Notes under the pieces: model-generated | What the model was told of the DNA's origin: nothing | Seen by the model: the letters and a program-made list of their open reading frames with translations, nothing else | Databases searched by the model: none | Position numbers and translations under genes: made by a program | Origin: Candidatus Roizmanbacteria bacterium RIFCSPHIGHO2_01_FULL_39_8 | GTDB lineage: Bacteria; Patescibacteriota; Microgenomatia; UBA1406; GWC2-37-13 | Reading direction: 5' to 3' | Assembly (NCBI GenBank): GCA_001789355.1 | Contig: MFZI01000079.1 | Location: forward strand, 18,185 to 34,751 | Length of the DNA stretch: 16,567 bases | Shown here: positions 6,129 through 13,723 of the stretch, one piece after another | Position numbering within the stretch: position 1 is the first letter of the stretch | How the letters are laid out: each line of letters opens with the position of its first letter

Positions 6129-7250
6129 ATGAATATTCTGGTGACTGGCGGAGCGGGTTTCATTGGAAGTTTTTTGACTGATTCTCTTATCAAAAAGGGT
6201 CACAAGGTAAGAATCTACGACAACCTTGAATATCAGGTTCATCAGGGAAAAATTCCAGAGTATCTAAATAAAAAAGCAGAGTTTATAAGGGCTGATATCA
6301 CAAATGCGTCTCTTTTGGATAAAGCTCTTCAAGATATTGATATTGTATTTCATGAAGCTGCCATGGTTGGTGTAGGACAGAGTATGTATCAGATTGGGAA
6401 ATATACGAGGATAAATACTTATGGGACTGGTTTGCTTCTTGATCTAATTATTAATAAGCATAAGAAACATATAAAAAAATTGATAATTGCAGCTTCGATG
6501 AGCGAATATGGGGAAGGCCTATATCGCTGTGATAACTGTGGAGATATAAAACCTGATTTACGATCTGAACAACAGCTGCAAAAAAAAACATGGGAATTGG
6601 TATGTCCAAACTGTAGGTCTGTCTTAAGGCCAAAAGCCACATCGGAGAAAACGCCTTTAATTACGAGTTCAATCTATGCGCTCAACAAACGCGATCAGGA
6701 AGAAATGGTTATGATGATTGGAAAGGCGTTCAAAATTCCATCAGTTGCGCTTCGCTATTTCAATGTGTATGGGCCTCGTCAAAGCCTTGCAAACCCGTAC
6801 ACAGGCGTCGCTGCTATTTTCATCTCCAGAATCAAGGCAAATAAACCTCCGGTGATAAATGAAGACGGCAACCAATCTAGAGATTTTGTCTCTGTTCATG
6901 ATATTGTCAGTGCCAACATTGCGGTGATGAAAAATCCGAAAGCCGACTATCAAATATTCAACGTCGGCAGCGGGGATAAAATTACGATTTTGAAACTCTC
7001 CCAGCTGTTGATTAAACTCCAGTCGGGTAACAATTCCGGATTACTACCATTGATTCGCAATGAGTTTAGAAAGGGAGACATTCGGCACTGTTTTGCAGAC
7101 ATAACTAAAATAAATAGGACGATCGGCTGGCAGCCGAAGATGAACTTTGAAAAAGGTTTGGATGAATTAATTCGCTGGAGCAAAACTGCTTATTCAGAAG
7201 ACTTATTTGACAAAGCACAGTCAATTCTGCAAAAAAAAGGAGTCATATGA
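6129..7250 (+). CDS. NAD-dependent nucleotide-sugar epimerase with zinc-ribbon insert, dTDP-L-rhamnose 4-epimerase-like
   Basis: An extended short-chain dehydrogenase/reductase of 373 residues: NAD-binding TGGAGFIG (6-13), the serine region AASMSEYGEG (121-130), the catalytic Y-x3-K in SIYALNKRDQ (Y183, K187), RYFNVYGPRQ (209-218), and a C-terminal substrate domain. Between the serine and the tyrosine lies an insert with two Cys pairs, CDNC (134-137) and CPNC (159-162), a probable zinc ribbon. This insert and the following SSIYALNKRDQEE and NPYTGVAAIF segments are remembered from proteins annotated as dTDP-L-rhamnose 4-epimerase (WbiB-like), which make dTDP-6-deoxy-L-talose. That specificity is inference; no rhamnose synthesis genes are in view. 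The stop overlaps the start of the next glycosyltransferase by 4 bp. Confidence 0.88.
   Translation: MNILVTGGAGFIGSFLTDSLIKKGHKVRIYDNLEYQVHQGKIPEYLNKKAEFIRADITNASLLDKALQDIDIVFHEAAMVGVGQSMYQIGKYTRINTYGTGLLLDLIINKHKKHIKKLIIAASMSEYGEGLYRCDNCGDIKPDLRSEQQLQKKTWELVCPNCRSVLRPKATSEKTPLITSSIYALNKRDQEEMVMMIGKAFKIPSVALRYFNVYGPRQSLANPYTGVAAIFISRIKANKPPVINEDGNQSRDFVSVHDIVSANIAVMKNPKADYQIFNVGSGDKITILKLSQLLIKLQSGNNSGLLPLIRNEFRKGDIRHCFADITKINRTIGWQPKMNFEKGLDELIRWSKTAYSEDLFDKAQSILQKKGVI
7236..7242 (+). promoter_or_regulatory. Shine-Dalgarno site for the internal GT2 gene
   Basis: AAAGGAG lies 4 nt before the ATG at 7247, inside the 3' end of the epimerase gene. It is one of only two strong Shine-Dalgarno sites seen in the window; both serve a gene overlapping its upstream partner by ATGA. 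It fixes the start of the glycosyltransferase. Confidence 0.7.
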
Positions 7251-8131
7251 AGCCACTCGTTTCAATTGTCATTCCAACATTTAACAGTCAACATTTGTTG
7301 GTTGATTGCCTCGAATCTGTCAAAAAACAAACCTACAAGAATATCGAAGTTGTTATTGTTGATGGATTCAGCACCGATAAAACTGTTCATATTGCCAAAA
7401 AATATGGAAATGTCCATTCTTACGGAAGAGATCCGAAGCAAAAAAATATATTTGCCGTCCCGCATCAGAGAAATTATGGCATGTATAAGGCAAAAGGCGA
7501 GTATCTCTATTATATCGATTCAGATATGAGACTCACTCCAACCATAGTCGAGACATGTGTCAGATTGATCCAAGAAAAAAATGCGGACGCAGTGATCGTT
7601 CCTGAAGAGGCAGCGGGAGAAGGGTTTTGGGCAAAATGTAGAACACTGGAAAAATCTTGCTACAATGCAAGCCCTGATTCTTTGACGGACTCTGCGCGAT
7701 TTTTAAAAAAGAGTGTGTTTGAAAAACTCGAAGGATTAGACGCAACCCTGGGTGGAGGAGACGACTGGGATTTTCAACACCGTTTGAACATACATGGGTA
7801 TAAAACGGTGAAATCACCTGTTTTTATCTATCATTATGATGGACACCTCACCTTAAAAAGGATACTTCAGAAAGAATTCATTTACGGTAAAAATACTCTT
7901 GCCTATTTCAAGAAATACAGCCACAACAAATCGTATCTTTTTAAGCAATTTTCTTTCCTGCGAAAAGATTTTTTGCTCAACGCGGCTAAATTGATGAATG
8001 ATCCCATCCATGCTGTAGGCATGTTTGTGATGAAATGCATAGAATACCTCGCGGTATCCGCGGGAATGATGTACGCTTTTTTTCGCAAAGAAAAATTAAA
8101 AATTCAGTCCGTGGCTCATGAGAAAAAATAA
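7247..8131 (+). CDS. Family 2 glycosyltransferase
   Basis: The 294-residue protein shows a GT-A fold: LVSIVIPTFNS (4-14), EVVIVDGFSTDKT (34-46) for nucleotide binding, YYIDSDM (88-94) with the metal-binding D-x-D, and GGGDDWDFQHRL (169-180), in the acceptor/catalytic-base region. A hydrophobic, Met-rich stretch near residues 255-278 may associate with the membrane. The family moves a sugar from a nucleotide donor to a growing glycan at the inner face of the membrane; donor and linkage cannot be read. It starts in an ATGA overlap with the epimerase behind an AGGAG site, and its own 3' end overlaps the next GT2 by 14 bp, so the three genes are a tightly coupled block. Confidence 0.9.
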   Translation: MKPLVSIVIPTFNSQHLLVDCLESVKKQTYKNIEVVIVDGFSTDKTVHIAKKYGNVHSYGRDPKQKNIFAVPHQRNYGMYKAKGEYLYYIDSDMRLTPTIVETCVRLIQEKNADAVIVPEEAAGEGFWAKCRTLEKSCYNASPDSLTDSARFLKKSVFEKLEGLDATLGGGDDWDFQHRLNIHGYKTVKSPVFIYHYDGHLTLKRILQKEFIYGKNTLAYFKKYSHNKSYLFKQFSFLRKDFLLNAAKLMNDPIHAVGMFVMKCIEYLAVSAGMMYAFFRKEKLKIQSVAHEKK

Positions 8132-9146
8132 ACTAGTATTCAGCATTTTAATTCCCTCATATAATGGAAAAGAGGTAATAGCTGGTACGATTAAAAGCGT
8201 TTTGGCTCAAGATTATAATAACTTTGAAATTATCATCAGCGACGATGTGTCAACAGACTCAACGGTCAAAATAATCAAATCTTTCTCCGATAAGCGATTA
8301 AAATTATTTAAAAACCAGCGCAATCTCGGATATCCAGGTAACCTCAACCAATGCCTCAAGCACGCAAAAGGAGACATCGTCTACCTCTTAGGACAGGATG
8401 ACATACTTGCAGAAAATGCTTTGAGCCTTACTGCTAAAGCATTTGCCAAGTCAAAAGATATCGGAGCGGTTACCAGACCCTACCGCTGGTTCGACGAAGA
8501 TCTTCAGGTCACCGTTCGCGCCAGGCTTCCGCTCAATGCTGACCGGGATGAAGTCGTAAGGATTGACGATGATCCCAAAATTGTTATTGAGGTATTTAAA
8601 AGTCTCGACTCATTATCTGCTCTGGCGTTCCGGGCTAAATTTTTAGACAGGCCATTTCATCAAGATATTTTTCCTTGTCATGTCTATCCCTTCGCCTCTA
8701 TTTTTAAGAAACATCCCATCGTATACCTCAAAGATTATGTGTCGTCTGTCAGTATGAAGAATAGCCAATGTCGCCATGTATCATCGATCTATGATAAATC
8801 TCCTGTTTTGAGCTGGATTGAAATGTTCGAAACTATATTCCCAGAGAGGAAATTTTCTACATTAAAAAGACACTGTGTCGAAGATTTTGTTGCAATTAAC
8901 TACGTTGGTCTTGCCCAAATAAAAAATTATTCTCGACATAATTACCGATACACCCTGCGTGAAATATACTACCTTTTAAAGTATAGGCCGAAAAATACGA
9001 TCAATCCTATGTTTTGGTTTTTTTCCCTGGGAGCTTTGCTTACCCCACCAATTGTTTTGATTCCTTTGGTTGATTGGTACAAGAAAAATATAAACAGGAT
9101 TAAATTTAAAAATATTCGGTTTAAACAGCAAATAGTAGAGACATGA
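8118..9146 (+). CDS. Family 2 glycosyltransferase with GQDD in place of D-x-D
   Basis: A 342-residue GT2: VFSILIPSYNGKE (7-19), EIIISDDVSTDST (37-49), NLGYPGNLNQCLKHAKG (69-85), and YLLGQDDIL (89-97), which occupies the usual D-x-D position with paired aspartates. This arrangement occurs in GT2 members acting in O-antigen and capsule synthesis. A hydrophobic segment near the C-terminus (about 302-325, MFWFFSLGALLTPP onward) suggests membrane attachment. The ATG at 8118 lies 14 bp inside the upstream GT2 gene; no Shine-Dalgarno site is visible, so translation probably depends on that overlap. No ATG further downstream would keep the first beta strand intact. Confidence 0.88.
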   Translation: MRKNKLVFSILIPSYNGKEVIAGTIKSVLAQDYNNFEIIISDDVSTDSTVKIIKSFSDKRLKLFKNQRNLGYPGNLNQCLKHAKGDIVYLLGQDDILAENALSLTAKAFAKSKDIGAVTRPYRWFDEDLQVTVRARLPLNADRDEVVRIDDDPKIVIEVFKSLDSLSALAFRAKFLDRPFHQDIFPCHVYPFASIFKKHPIVYLKDYVSSVSMKNSQCRHVSSIYDKSPVLSWIEMFETIFPERKFSTLKRHCVEDFVAINYVGLAQIKNYSRHNYRYTLREIYYLLKYRPKNTINPMFWFFSLGALLTPPIVLIPLVDWYKKNINRIKFKNIRFKQQIVET

Positions 9147-9157
9147 TTTATCGCGTC

Positions 9158-9163
9158 TATACT
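9158..9163 (+). promoter_or_regulatory. TATACT box 7 nt before the acyltransferase start
   Basis: TATACT lies in the 24-bp gap after the upstream GT2 and ends 7 nt before ATG 9171; no Shine-Dalgarno is present. An internal promoter giving a leaderless mRNA is possible. There is no convincing -35 box. Confidence 0.33.
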
Positions 9164-9170
9164 TAATCCT

Positions 9171-9767
9171 ATGAATTACGCCCTATTTTCTTTTTTAGGA
9201 AATCTTTACACGCAACTATTGAGAGGAAAATTCCACTCGTTCGGAAAAAACTCCATAATTAAACCAATTCTCAATTCCTCGAATGAGGAATACATTTCAA
9301 TTGGAGATTATGCAAATATCGGTTCTTTTTGCAGAATCACCGTGAGCACTGAATTTGGCGGACACAAGGTAAAAAGCAAAAATAAAATAAGACTCAAAAT
9401 CGGCGATCACGTTGATATCGGAAATAATGGTTTTATTACAGCAAACAACAGTATAGAAATAGGCGATCATGTAATTATGTCAGCATATGTAACAATCAGT
9501 GACCATGATCACGGTTTCTCTGACATAAAAAAACATCTCCATGAACAACCGCTCACAGAGAGGGGTTACGTCAAAATAGGTGACAGTGTCTTTTTAGGAG
9601 TAAAAAGTACCGTTCTTAAAAATGTTACTATCGGTGAACACTCAGTTGTTGGAGCAAATGCGGTTGTAACCAGTAACGTAGCTCCATATACAGTAGTTGC
9701 GGGAAATCCAGCCAAAGTGATTAAAACCTACGACTTTACCCTAAAAAGATGGTGTAAGCGAAGTTAA
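9171..9767 (+). CDS. Left-handed beta-helix (hexapeptide repeat) O-acetyltransferase
   Basis: A 198-residue protein made of hexapeptide repeats (for example SIGDYANIGSFC, KIGDHVDIGNNG, EIGDHVIMSAYV, KIGDSVFLGVKS, TIGEHSVVGANA), covering residues about 43-185. The segment TISDHDHGF (109-117) contains the histidines expected at the active site of maltose/galactoside-type and WbbJ-type acetyltransferases, and GNPAKVIK (178-185) closes the helix as in that family. These trimeric enzymes transfer an acyl group, usually acetyl from acetyl-CoA, to a sugar hydroxyl or amine. In this setting the target is probably a sugar of the surface glycan. The short hydrophobic N-terminus (ALFSFLGNLYTQLL) may be a peripheral membrane helix. 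It is followed 6 nt later by the sugar methyltransferase. Confidence 0.9.
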   Translation: MNYALFSFLGNLYTQLLRGKFHSFGKNSIIKPILNSSNEEYISIGDYANIGSFCRITVSTEFGGHKVKSKNKIRLKIGDHVDIGNNGFITANNSIEIGDHVIMSAYVTISDHDHGFSDIKKHLHEQPLTERGYVKIGDSVFLGVKSTVLKNVTIGEHSVVGANAVVTSNVAPYTVVAGNPAKVIKTYDFTLKRWCKRS

Positions 9768-9773
9768 TTCAAT

Positions 9774-10820
9774 ATGAAAAAAAAACTTAAAACAAATGTG
9801 TTTCTAAAAAGAATTGAAGAAATGTTTTTTCATTTAGCAAAAGGTAAGGGTGAGACTCAGCCATCTAAATTCTGGCTAAATTTGAATTCTCTTCATATGA
9901 AAGAACTGATTGAAGAGGGAGGTTATCAAAACTTTAAACAGACTTTAGTGAGAAAATATTTTGCAAATACTCCCTTTTTTTTTATGAACCGTCAAACTTT
10001 GTTTCTAATCTTAAATGTTAATCCGCTTGTAACAGTTAGCACACTTTTAAGAAGCATTTTAAATGGTAAACATAAAAATTTTACGCTTGTCGATTCATGG
10101 AGTTTCAGTTTTCTTTCTCTTATGGTGTGGGAGTTTGCAAAAAAATATGATCACAAAAATCTTCTAGATAAACTCGAGGAGCCTTTATTTGGCAATCCAC
10201 CTAGGATATATTTAGATAATAAACTAATTTCACAAGATACAGGTAACTCCGTTCTAGAATACTATTCCATAATGGATTCCGTAGGAAAAAATAGGAAAAT
10301 AAAGGTTATTGCGGAGCTTGGAGCCGGATCGGGGAGAAACGCTTTCGTTTTCATATCTGTTTTACCAGGCGTAAAATATATAATTATAGATATCCCTCCA
10401 GCGTTAGCTATTTCAGAAAGATATCTCAGTGACGTTTTTCCAAATAAGAAAATTTTTCGCTTTCGCACATTCAAAAAATTTAGTGAGGTTAAAAATGATT
10501 TTGAAAAATCGGATATATTATTTTTTTTATCAAGTCAAATTGAACTGCTTCCAAAAAACATCGCAGATTTATTTATTAATATCTCATCTCTACATGAGAT
10601 GCGAATGTCACAAGTTAAATTTTACTTTAAGCAAATAGTAAGGCTTACAAAAAAAAACGGGCTGTTCTATTTTAAGCAATGGAAGGAAGCATATGTTGAC
10701 CACGAAAATATTTATATCAGAACTAAGGATTACCCTATTACTAATGCCTGGGAAAAAATATACATTAGAGAAGCCAAAATTCAAGTTAAATTTTTTGAAG
10801 CATTGCTTAAACGGAAATAG
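9774..10820 (+). CDS. Putative sugar O-methyltransferase
   Basis: The 348-residue protein has an N-terminal helical, basic region of about 170 residues and a C-terminal SAM-binding Rossmann domain: VIAELGAGSGRNAF (178-191) as motif I and YIIIDIPPALAISERYL (202-218) as motif II. The combination of E-L-G-A-G-S-G-R with D-I-P-P-A-L matches what is remembered of the putative sugar O-methyltransferase family (NanM-type) found in polysaccharide clusters. That assignment is by motif memory only. It is the last gene of the plus-strand unit, and its final 14 bp overlap the 3' end of the convergent GT2 gene. Base composition is very AT-rich: one line inside it (10501-10560) counts 14 G/C in 60, suggesting a different origin from the aspartate genes at the left. 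Confidence 0.78.
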   Translation: MKKKLKTNVFLKRIEEMFFHLAKGKGETQPSKFWLNLNSLHMKELIEEGGYQNFKQTLVRKYFANTPFFFMNRQTLFLILNVNPLVTVSTLLRSILNGKHKNFTLVDSWSFSFLSLMVWEFAKKYDHKNLLDKLEEPLFGNPPRIYLDNKLISQDTGNSVLEYYSIMDSVGKNRKIKVIAELGAGSGRNAFVFISVLPGVKYIIIDIPPALAISERYLSDVFPNKKIFRFRTFKKFSEVKNDFEKSDILFFLSSQIELLPKNIADLFINISSLHEMRMSQVKFYFKQIVRLTKKNGLFYFKQWKEAYVDHENIYIRTKDYPITNAWEKIYIREAKIQVKFFEALLKRK

Positions 10821-11760
10821 ACCATTTCTTTTTTTCTCCTTTTGAGCTTCGATAGAAAAATTTCATAAGAACGTCAGCGATATCGACCTTAAAAAAGCTC
10901 AAAATCAAGACCCTCATGGTTCTGGTCAAATTTTTGATAGTAAGTAGAAATATGAATTTTGTCGTGATACTTTTTCTATTAATTTTCTTAATAATACCGT
11001 AATGTCTATTGAGAATCGGGTACCAGTAGATCAAAAATTGAACTCTGTCGCTTGGTCCAAATGACCGATTGTCGGCTCTGAATTTTACAAGTGAATCAGC
11101 TATGATATATATCTTGAAATCATCTGGAAAATAGTAGAATAGGGAAGAGTGAGCAAATTGATTCAAAAAACCATTGTAAAATAAAACTTTTTGCCAGTTT
11201 TTTTGAAATAATTTTTTACTCACAATTAAGCTCGAATAAACTCCAATGTGCCAATCAAAAGGCAGAAAGAATTTTTTTTCTAAGTACGAAAAAAAATCTT
11301 TTTTTGTTTTTACGAAAACATCTTTTTTATTTCTGAATAGGTTTGTATCTAAAATTTTTGAAAGATCTTTTGAGTATAAGTCCATATTTACCATTAGTAC
11401 ATCAGGTAAATTTTTTTGAATTATTTTAATTACGCTTGAAATAGCATTTCTCTTTTGCAGATCGTCATCACTAAAAAACCAGATGTATTTTCCTTTAGCA
11501 TGGTTTGCCGCCATACACATATTAATATCTGCTCCAACATTTATTTCATTTTTGTAGTAATGTATATTCTTAAACTTCTTGATGTATTTTTTCACTATTT
11601 TTTCTGTTTTATCATTACTCGCATTATTATGAACAACTATTTCAATCTCGCTTTGCAAAGGCATATTTTTAAATTGAACGGTTAGACTAGCCAAACATTG
11701 GTCTAATAAAGGAGCTCGATTATAGGTTGGAATACATACAGATAATAGAGGTGTAACCAT
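10807..11760 (-). CDS. Family 2 glycosyltransferase (SDDD type)
   Basis: A 317-residue GT2: LLSVCIPTYNRAPLL (5-19), EIEIVVHNNASNDKT (38-52), INVGADINMCMAANHAKG (73-90), and FFSDDDL (95-101) at the metal-binding site. The CIPTYNRA opening and the N-V-G-A-D-x-N segment resemble O-antigen sugar transferases such as abequosyltransferase-like proteins; the donor sugar is not predictable. The C-terminus is strongly basic with a hydrophobic patch near 267-290, consistent with membrane contact. It lies 40 bp downstream of the split transketolase genes on the same strand and is probably in their operon. The line 11281-11340 inside it has about 20% G/C by hand count, among the most AT-rich in the window. 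Confidence 0.88.
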   Translation of the reverse strand: MVTPLLSVCIPTYNRAPLLDQCLASLTVQFKNMPLQSEIEIVVHNNASNDKTEKIVKKYIKKFKNIHYYKNEINVGADINMCMAANHAKGKYIWFFSDDDLQKRNAISSVIKIIQKNLPDVLMVNMDLYSKDLSKILDTNLFRNKKDVFVKTKKDFFSYLEKKFFLPFDWHIGVYSSLIVSKKLFQKNWQKVLFYNGFLNQFAHSSLFYYFPDDFKIYIIADSLVKFRADNRSFGPSDRVQFLIYWYPILNRHYGIIKKINRKSITTKFIFLLTIKNLTRTMRVLILSFFKVDIADVLMKFFYRSSKGEKKKWSISV

Positions 11761-11800
11761 ATTTAATAATTTTGATTTATCAGCAAAAAAGATTATCCGT

Positions 11801-12727
11801 TCAGTGTCTTTTTGTAAGAGTCGTTAAAATTTTTGAATTAATCTTGTTAACGGATAATCCATTTAGGTCTAAAAGATAGGGGATTGATCCTGTTACGCCA
11901 GTGAAAATATCGGGAACTCCAATTCGCGTAATAATGGACTTACTAGCCGATTCTGATGTAATTTCTGATATAGCACTTCCTAAAGCGCCAATAATATTAT
12001 GTTCCTCAACTACAAAAATATTCTTATAAAGCGCTAGAATTTTTCTTATAGCAATTTTATCAATCGGTTTTACTGTTGGCATAGTATACAGATTGATTTT
12101 AATTTTCTTTTTTTCCAGTTCTTTTACAGCATCATAAGCCAATTCAAGCATGCCTCCACTAACGATGAGAGCTGATTGGTTGCCTTTACTTATTAGAAAA
12201 GGATGACCAACTTTTAGTTTATCTCCGGTTTTATGAATGTCTTTTGAGCCGACTTTACTAAATCTTATATAAACTGGTCCATCTATTTGATAAGCCTGAA
12301 GCAAAGCCCATTTCATTTCATAAGGATCCCCGGGCGATAAGATTGTCATACCAGGAATCAATCGCATTAACCCTATATCCTCCTGCGTAAAATGGCTCAC
12401 TCCAAGTTGATTAAGACTAAAACCTGCATTTACGCCGACTATTTTTACATTAAGATTGTTATATCCGACATCTAAACGTACTTGCTCAAAACACCGCATC
12501 GTGGCGAACGCGGCTTGGGCATAGAAAAAAACCGTGTAACCAGACAGTGCCAAGCCTGTCGAAAATCCAATCGAAGCTTGTTCCGTAACACCAGTATTAT
12601 AAAAGCGAGTAGGAAATTCTTTTTGGAGATTCTCGTAAACTGAAAAACCCATGTCAGCAGTTATAGTAATAATATCGTTATGCGATCTCATAAGCGCTGT
12701 TAATGTATCAATATAGGCCTTTTTCAT
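11801..12727 (-). CDS. Transketolase-like enzyme, C-terminal subunit
   Basis: The 308-residue protein covers the pyrimidine-binding and C-terminal domains of transketolase-like enzymes: RFYNTGVTEQASIGFSTGLA (41-60) with the glutamate (E49) that activates thiamine diphosphate, LGVSHFTQEDIGLMRLIPGM (108-127) with the SH pair, then the C-terminal domain with FVVEEHNIIGALGSAISE. It pairs with the N subunit encoded just upstream; ATG and TGA overlap by 4 bp and a GGAGGG site precedes the ATG. Together they would move a two-carbon ketol unit between sugar phosphates. Within a glycan cluster, split transketolases may instead build an unusual ketose or a branched sugar precursor; the sequence does not decide between this and the pentose phosphate pathway. 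Confidence 0.9.
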   Translation of the reverse strand: MKKAYIDTLTALMRSHNDIITITADMGFSVYENLQKEFPTRFYNTGVTEQASIGFSTGLALSGYTVFFYAQAAFATMRCFEQVRLDVGYNNLNVKIVGVNAGFSLNQLGVSHFTQEDIGLMRLIPGMTILSPGDPYEMKWALLQAYQIDGPVYIRFSKVGSKDIHKTGDKLKVGHPFLISKGNQSALIVSGGMLELAYDAVKELEKKKIKINLYTMPTVKPIDKIAIRKILALYKNIFVVEEHNIIGALGSAISEITSESASKSIITRIGVPDIFTGVTGSIPYLLDLNGLSVNKINSKILTTLTKRH

Positions 12728-13587
12728 ATTAAACCCTCCAATTTTGCGACTTTTATTTCATTTTCTCTTGGAGTCTGATAGTGCCATTCATTCCTATCCT
12801 CAATAGCGGAGAGACCTTTTCCTTTAATTGTATGTGCAATGATAACCTGTGGTTTATCTCTGACGACAAAACATTTTTTAAATGCTTTATCAATTTGATA
12901 AAAATCATGCCCATCACGGACCATTTCAGCATGCCAGTTAAAAGCTTTCCATTTGTTTATTAATGGTTCCAGATTAAGCACTTCGTTTGTTCTTCCAAAA
13001 CTTTGCCACTTATTGTAATCTACAATAACCAAAAGATTATCCAACTTATGATGGGCAGCAAGGAGGATAGACTCCCATGTTGAACCTGTATCACATTCTC
13101 CGTCAGAAATAAGAACTACCGTTCGATTTTTTTTCCCTTGGAGTTTCATCGCTTTTGCCAAACCAACACCTATCGGCAAGCCGTGCCCCATGGAACCAGT
13201 TGTTGCCTCAATACCACGTATTCCATTTCTTGTCGCAATCCCTATCATTTTGCTGCCGTCTTTACAATACTCATTGAGCAGTTTTTTAGAGAAAAAACCT
13301 TTTTTGGAAAGCAAGACATAAAGAGCAGAAACACCCCACCCTTTACTTAAAATAAACCTATCTCTATTGGGGCTCGCTGGTTTACTAGGATTCAAATGTA
13401 AAACTTTTTGGTACAGATAAACTAAAACTTCAACTATCGAATATGCCGATGCTAAATGGGAGGCATGGGCAGTTAAAATCATTGAAAATACTTTTTTCCT
13501 TACATCGAAAGCCGTTTTTTTTAAATTATCTATTTCGCTAGTTATCAATGAAGTTCTCTTATGCTTGAAAAATTGTTTTTGTGTCAT
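12724..13587 (-). CDS. Transketolase-like enzyme, N-terminal subunit
   Basis: The 287-residue protein is the diphosphate-binding half of a split transketolase: HASHLASAYSIVEVLVYLY (41-59), matching the family's GH-x-G-x-S-L-S-A-x-E-I-L segment; DRFILSKGW (76-84); GSMGHGLPIGVGLA (131-144); and the thiamine-binding stretch from LISDGECDTG (159-168) to IVDYN (188-192), which binds Mg and diphosphate. It lacks the pyrimidine-binding domain, which is supplied by the next gene. It heads a minus-strand unit of three genes (N subunit, C subunit, GT2). Upstream, a TATAAT box at 13610-13615 lies 22 nt before the ATG. The gene is divergent from the WbbL-like glycosyltransferase across 136 bp. Confidence 0.9.
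   Translation of the reverse strand: MTQKQFFKHKRTSLITSEIDNLKKTAFDVRKKVFSMILTAHASHLASAYSIVEVLVYLYQKVLHLNPSKPASPNRDRFILSKGWGVSALYVLLSKKGFFSKKLLNEYCKDGSKMIGIATRNGIRGIEATTGSMGHGLPIGVGLAKAMKLQGKKNRTVVLISDGECDTGSTWESILLAAHHKLDNLLVIVDYNKWQSFGRTNEVLNLEPLINKWKAFNWHAEMVRDGHDFYQIDKAFKKCFVVRDKPQVIIAHTIKGKGLSAIEDRNEWHYQTPRENEIKVAKLEGLI
12734..12739 (-). promoter_or_regulatory. Shine-Dalgarno site for the transketolase C subunit
   Basis: On the minus strand GGAGGG lies 6 nt before the ATG at 12727, inside the end of the N-subunit gene. With the ATGA overlap it argues for coupled synthesis of the two subunits in equal amounts. Confidence 0.7.
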
Positions 13588-13609
13588 GTAATTCTCATCA
13601 CCCGCTTAC

Positions 13610-13615
13610 ATTATA
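13610..13615 (-). promoter_or_regulatory. TATAAT -10 box for the transketolase unit
   Basis: A perfect minus-strand TATAAT would give a transcript starting near 13603 and a leader of about 16 nt before ATG 13587. No good -35 box was found at 16-18 bp. Confidence 0.4.
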
Positions 13616-13701
13616 ATAAGAAGATGCAATAATTCTACTAGGTCGAATTATAACACACATTGCTGATAAAAATGATACATGCAAACTGCGATAAAATATT
13701 T

Positions 13702-13707
13702 TACAAT
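13702..13707 (+). promoter_or_regulatory. Possible -10 box before the WbbL-like glycosyltransferase
   Basis: TACAAT lies 16 nt before ATG 13724 in the 136-bp divergent interval. A GAGAG run (13709-13713) is 10 nt before that ATG and could aid ribosome binding. No -35 box stands out, so support is weak. Confidence 0.25.
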
Positions 13708-13723
13708 AGAGAGATTTAAAGCT

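Noticed and set aside
10814..10836. GAAAT...ATTTC hairpin followed by seven T as a terminator after the sugar methyltransferase
   Set aside because: The stem is only five weak base pairs, in DNA full of A and T runs; it may help termination but cannot be called.
13679..13723. ATG at 13679 as the start of the WbbL-like glycosyltransferase
   Set aside because: It adds 15 residues before the first beta strand, without family support; ATG 13724 gives a typical GT2 N-terminus.
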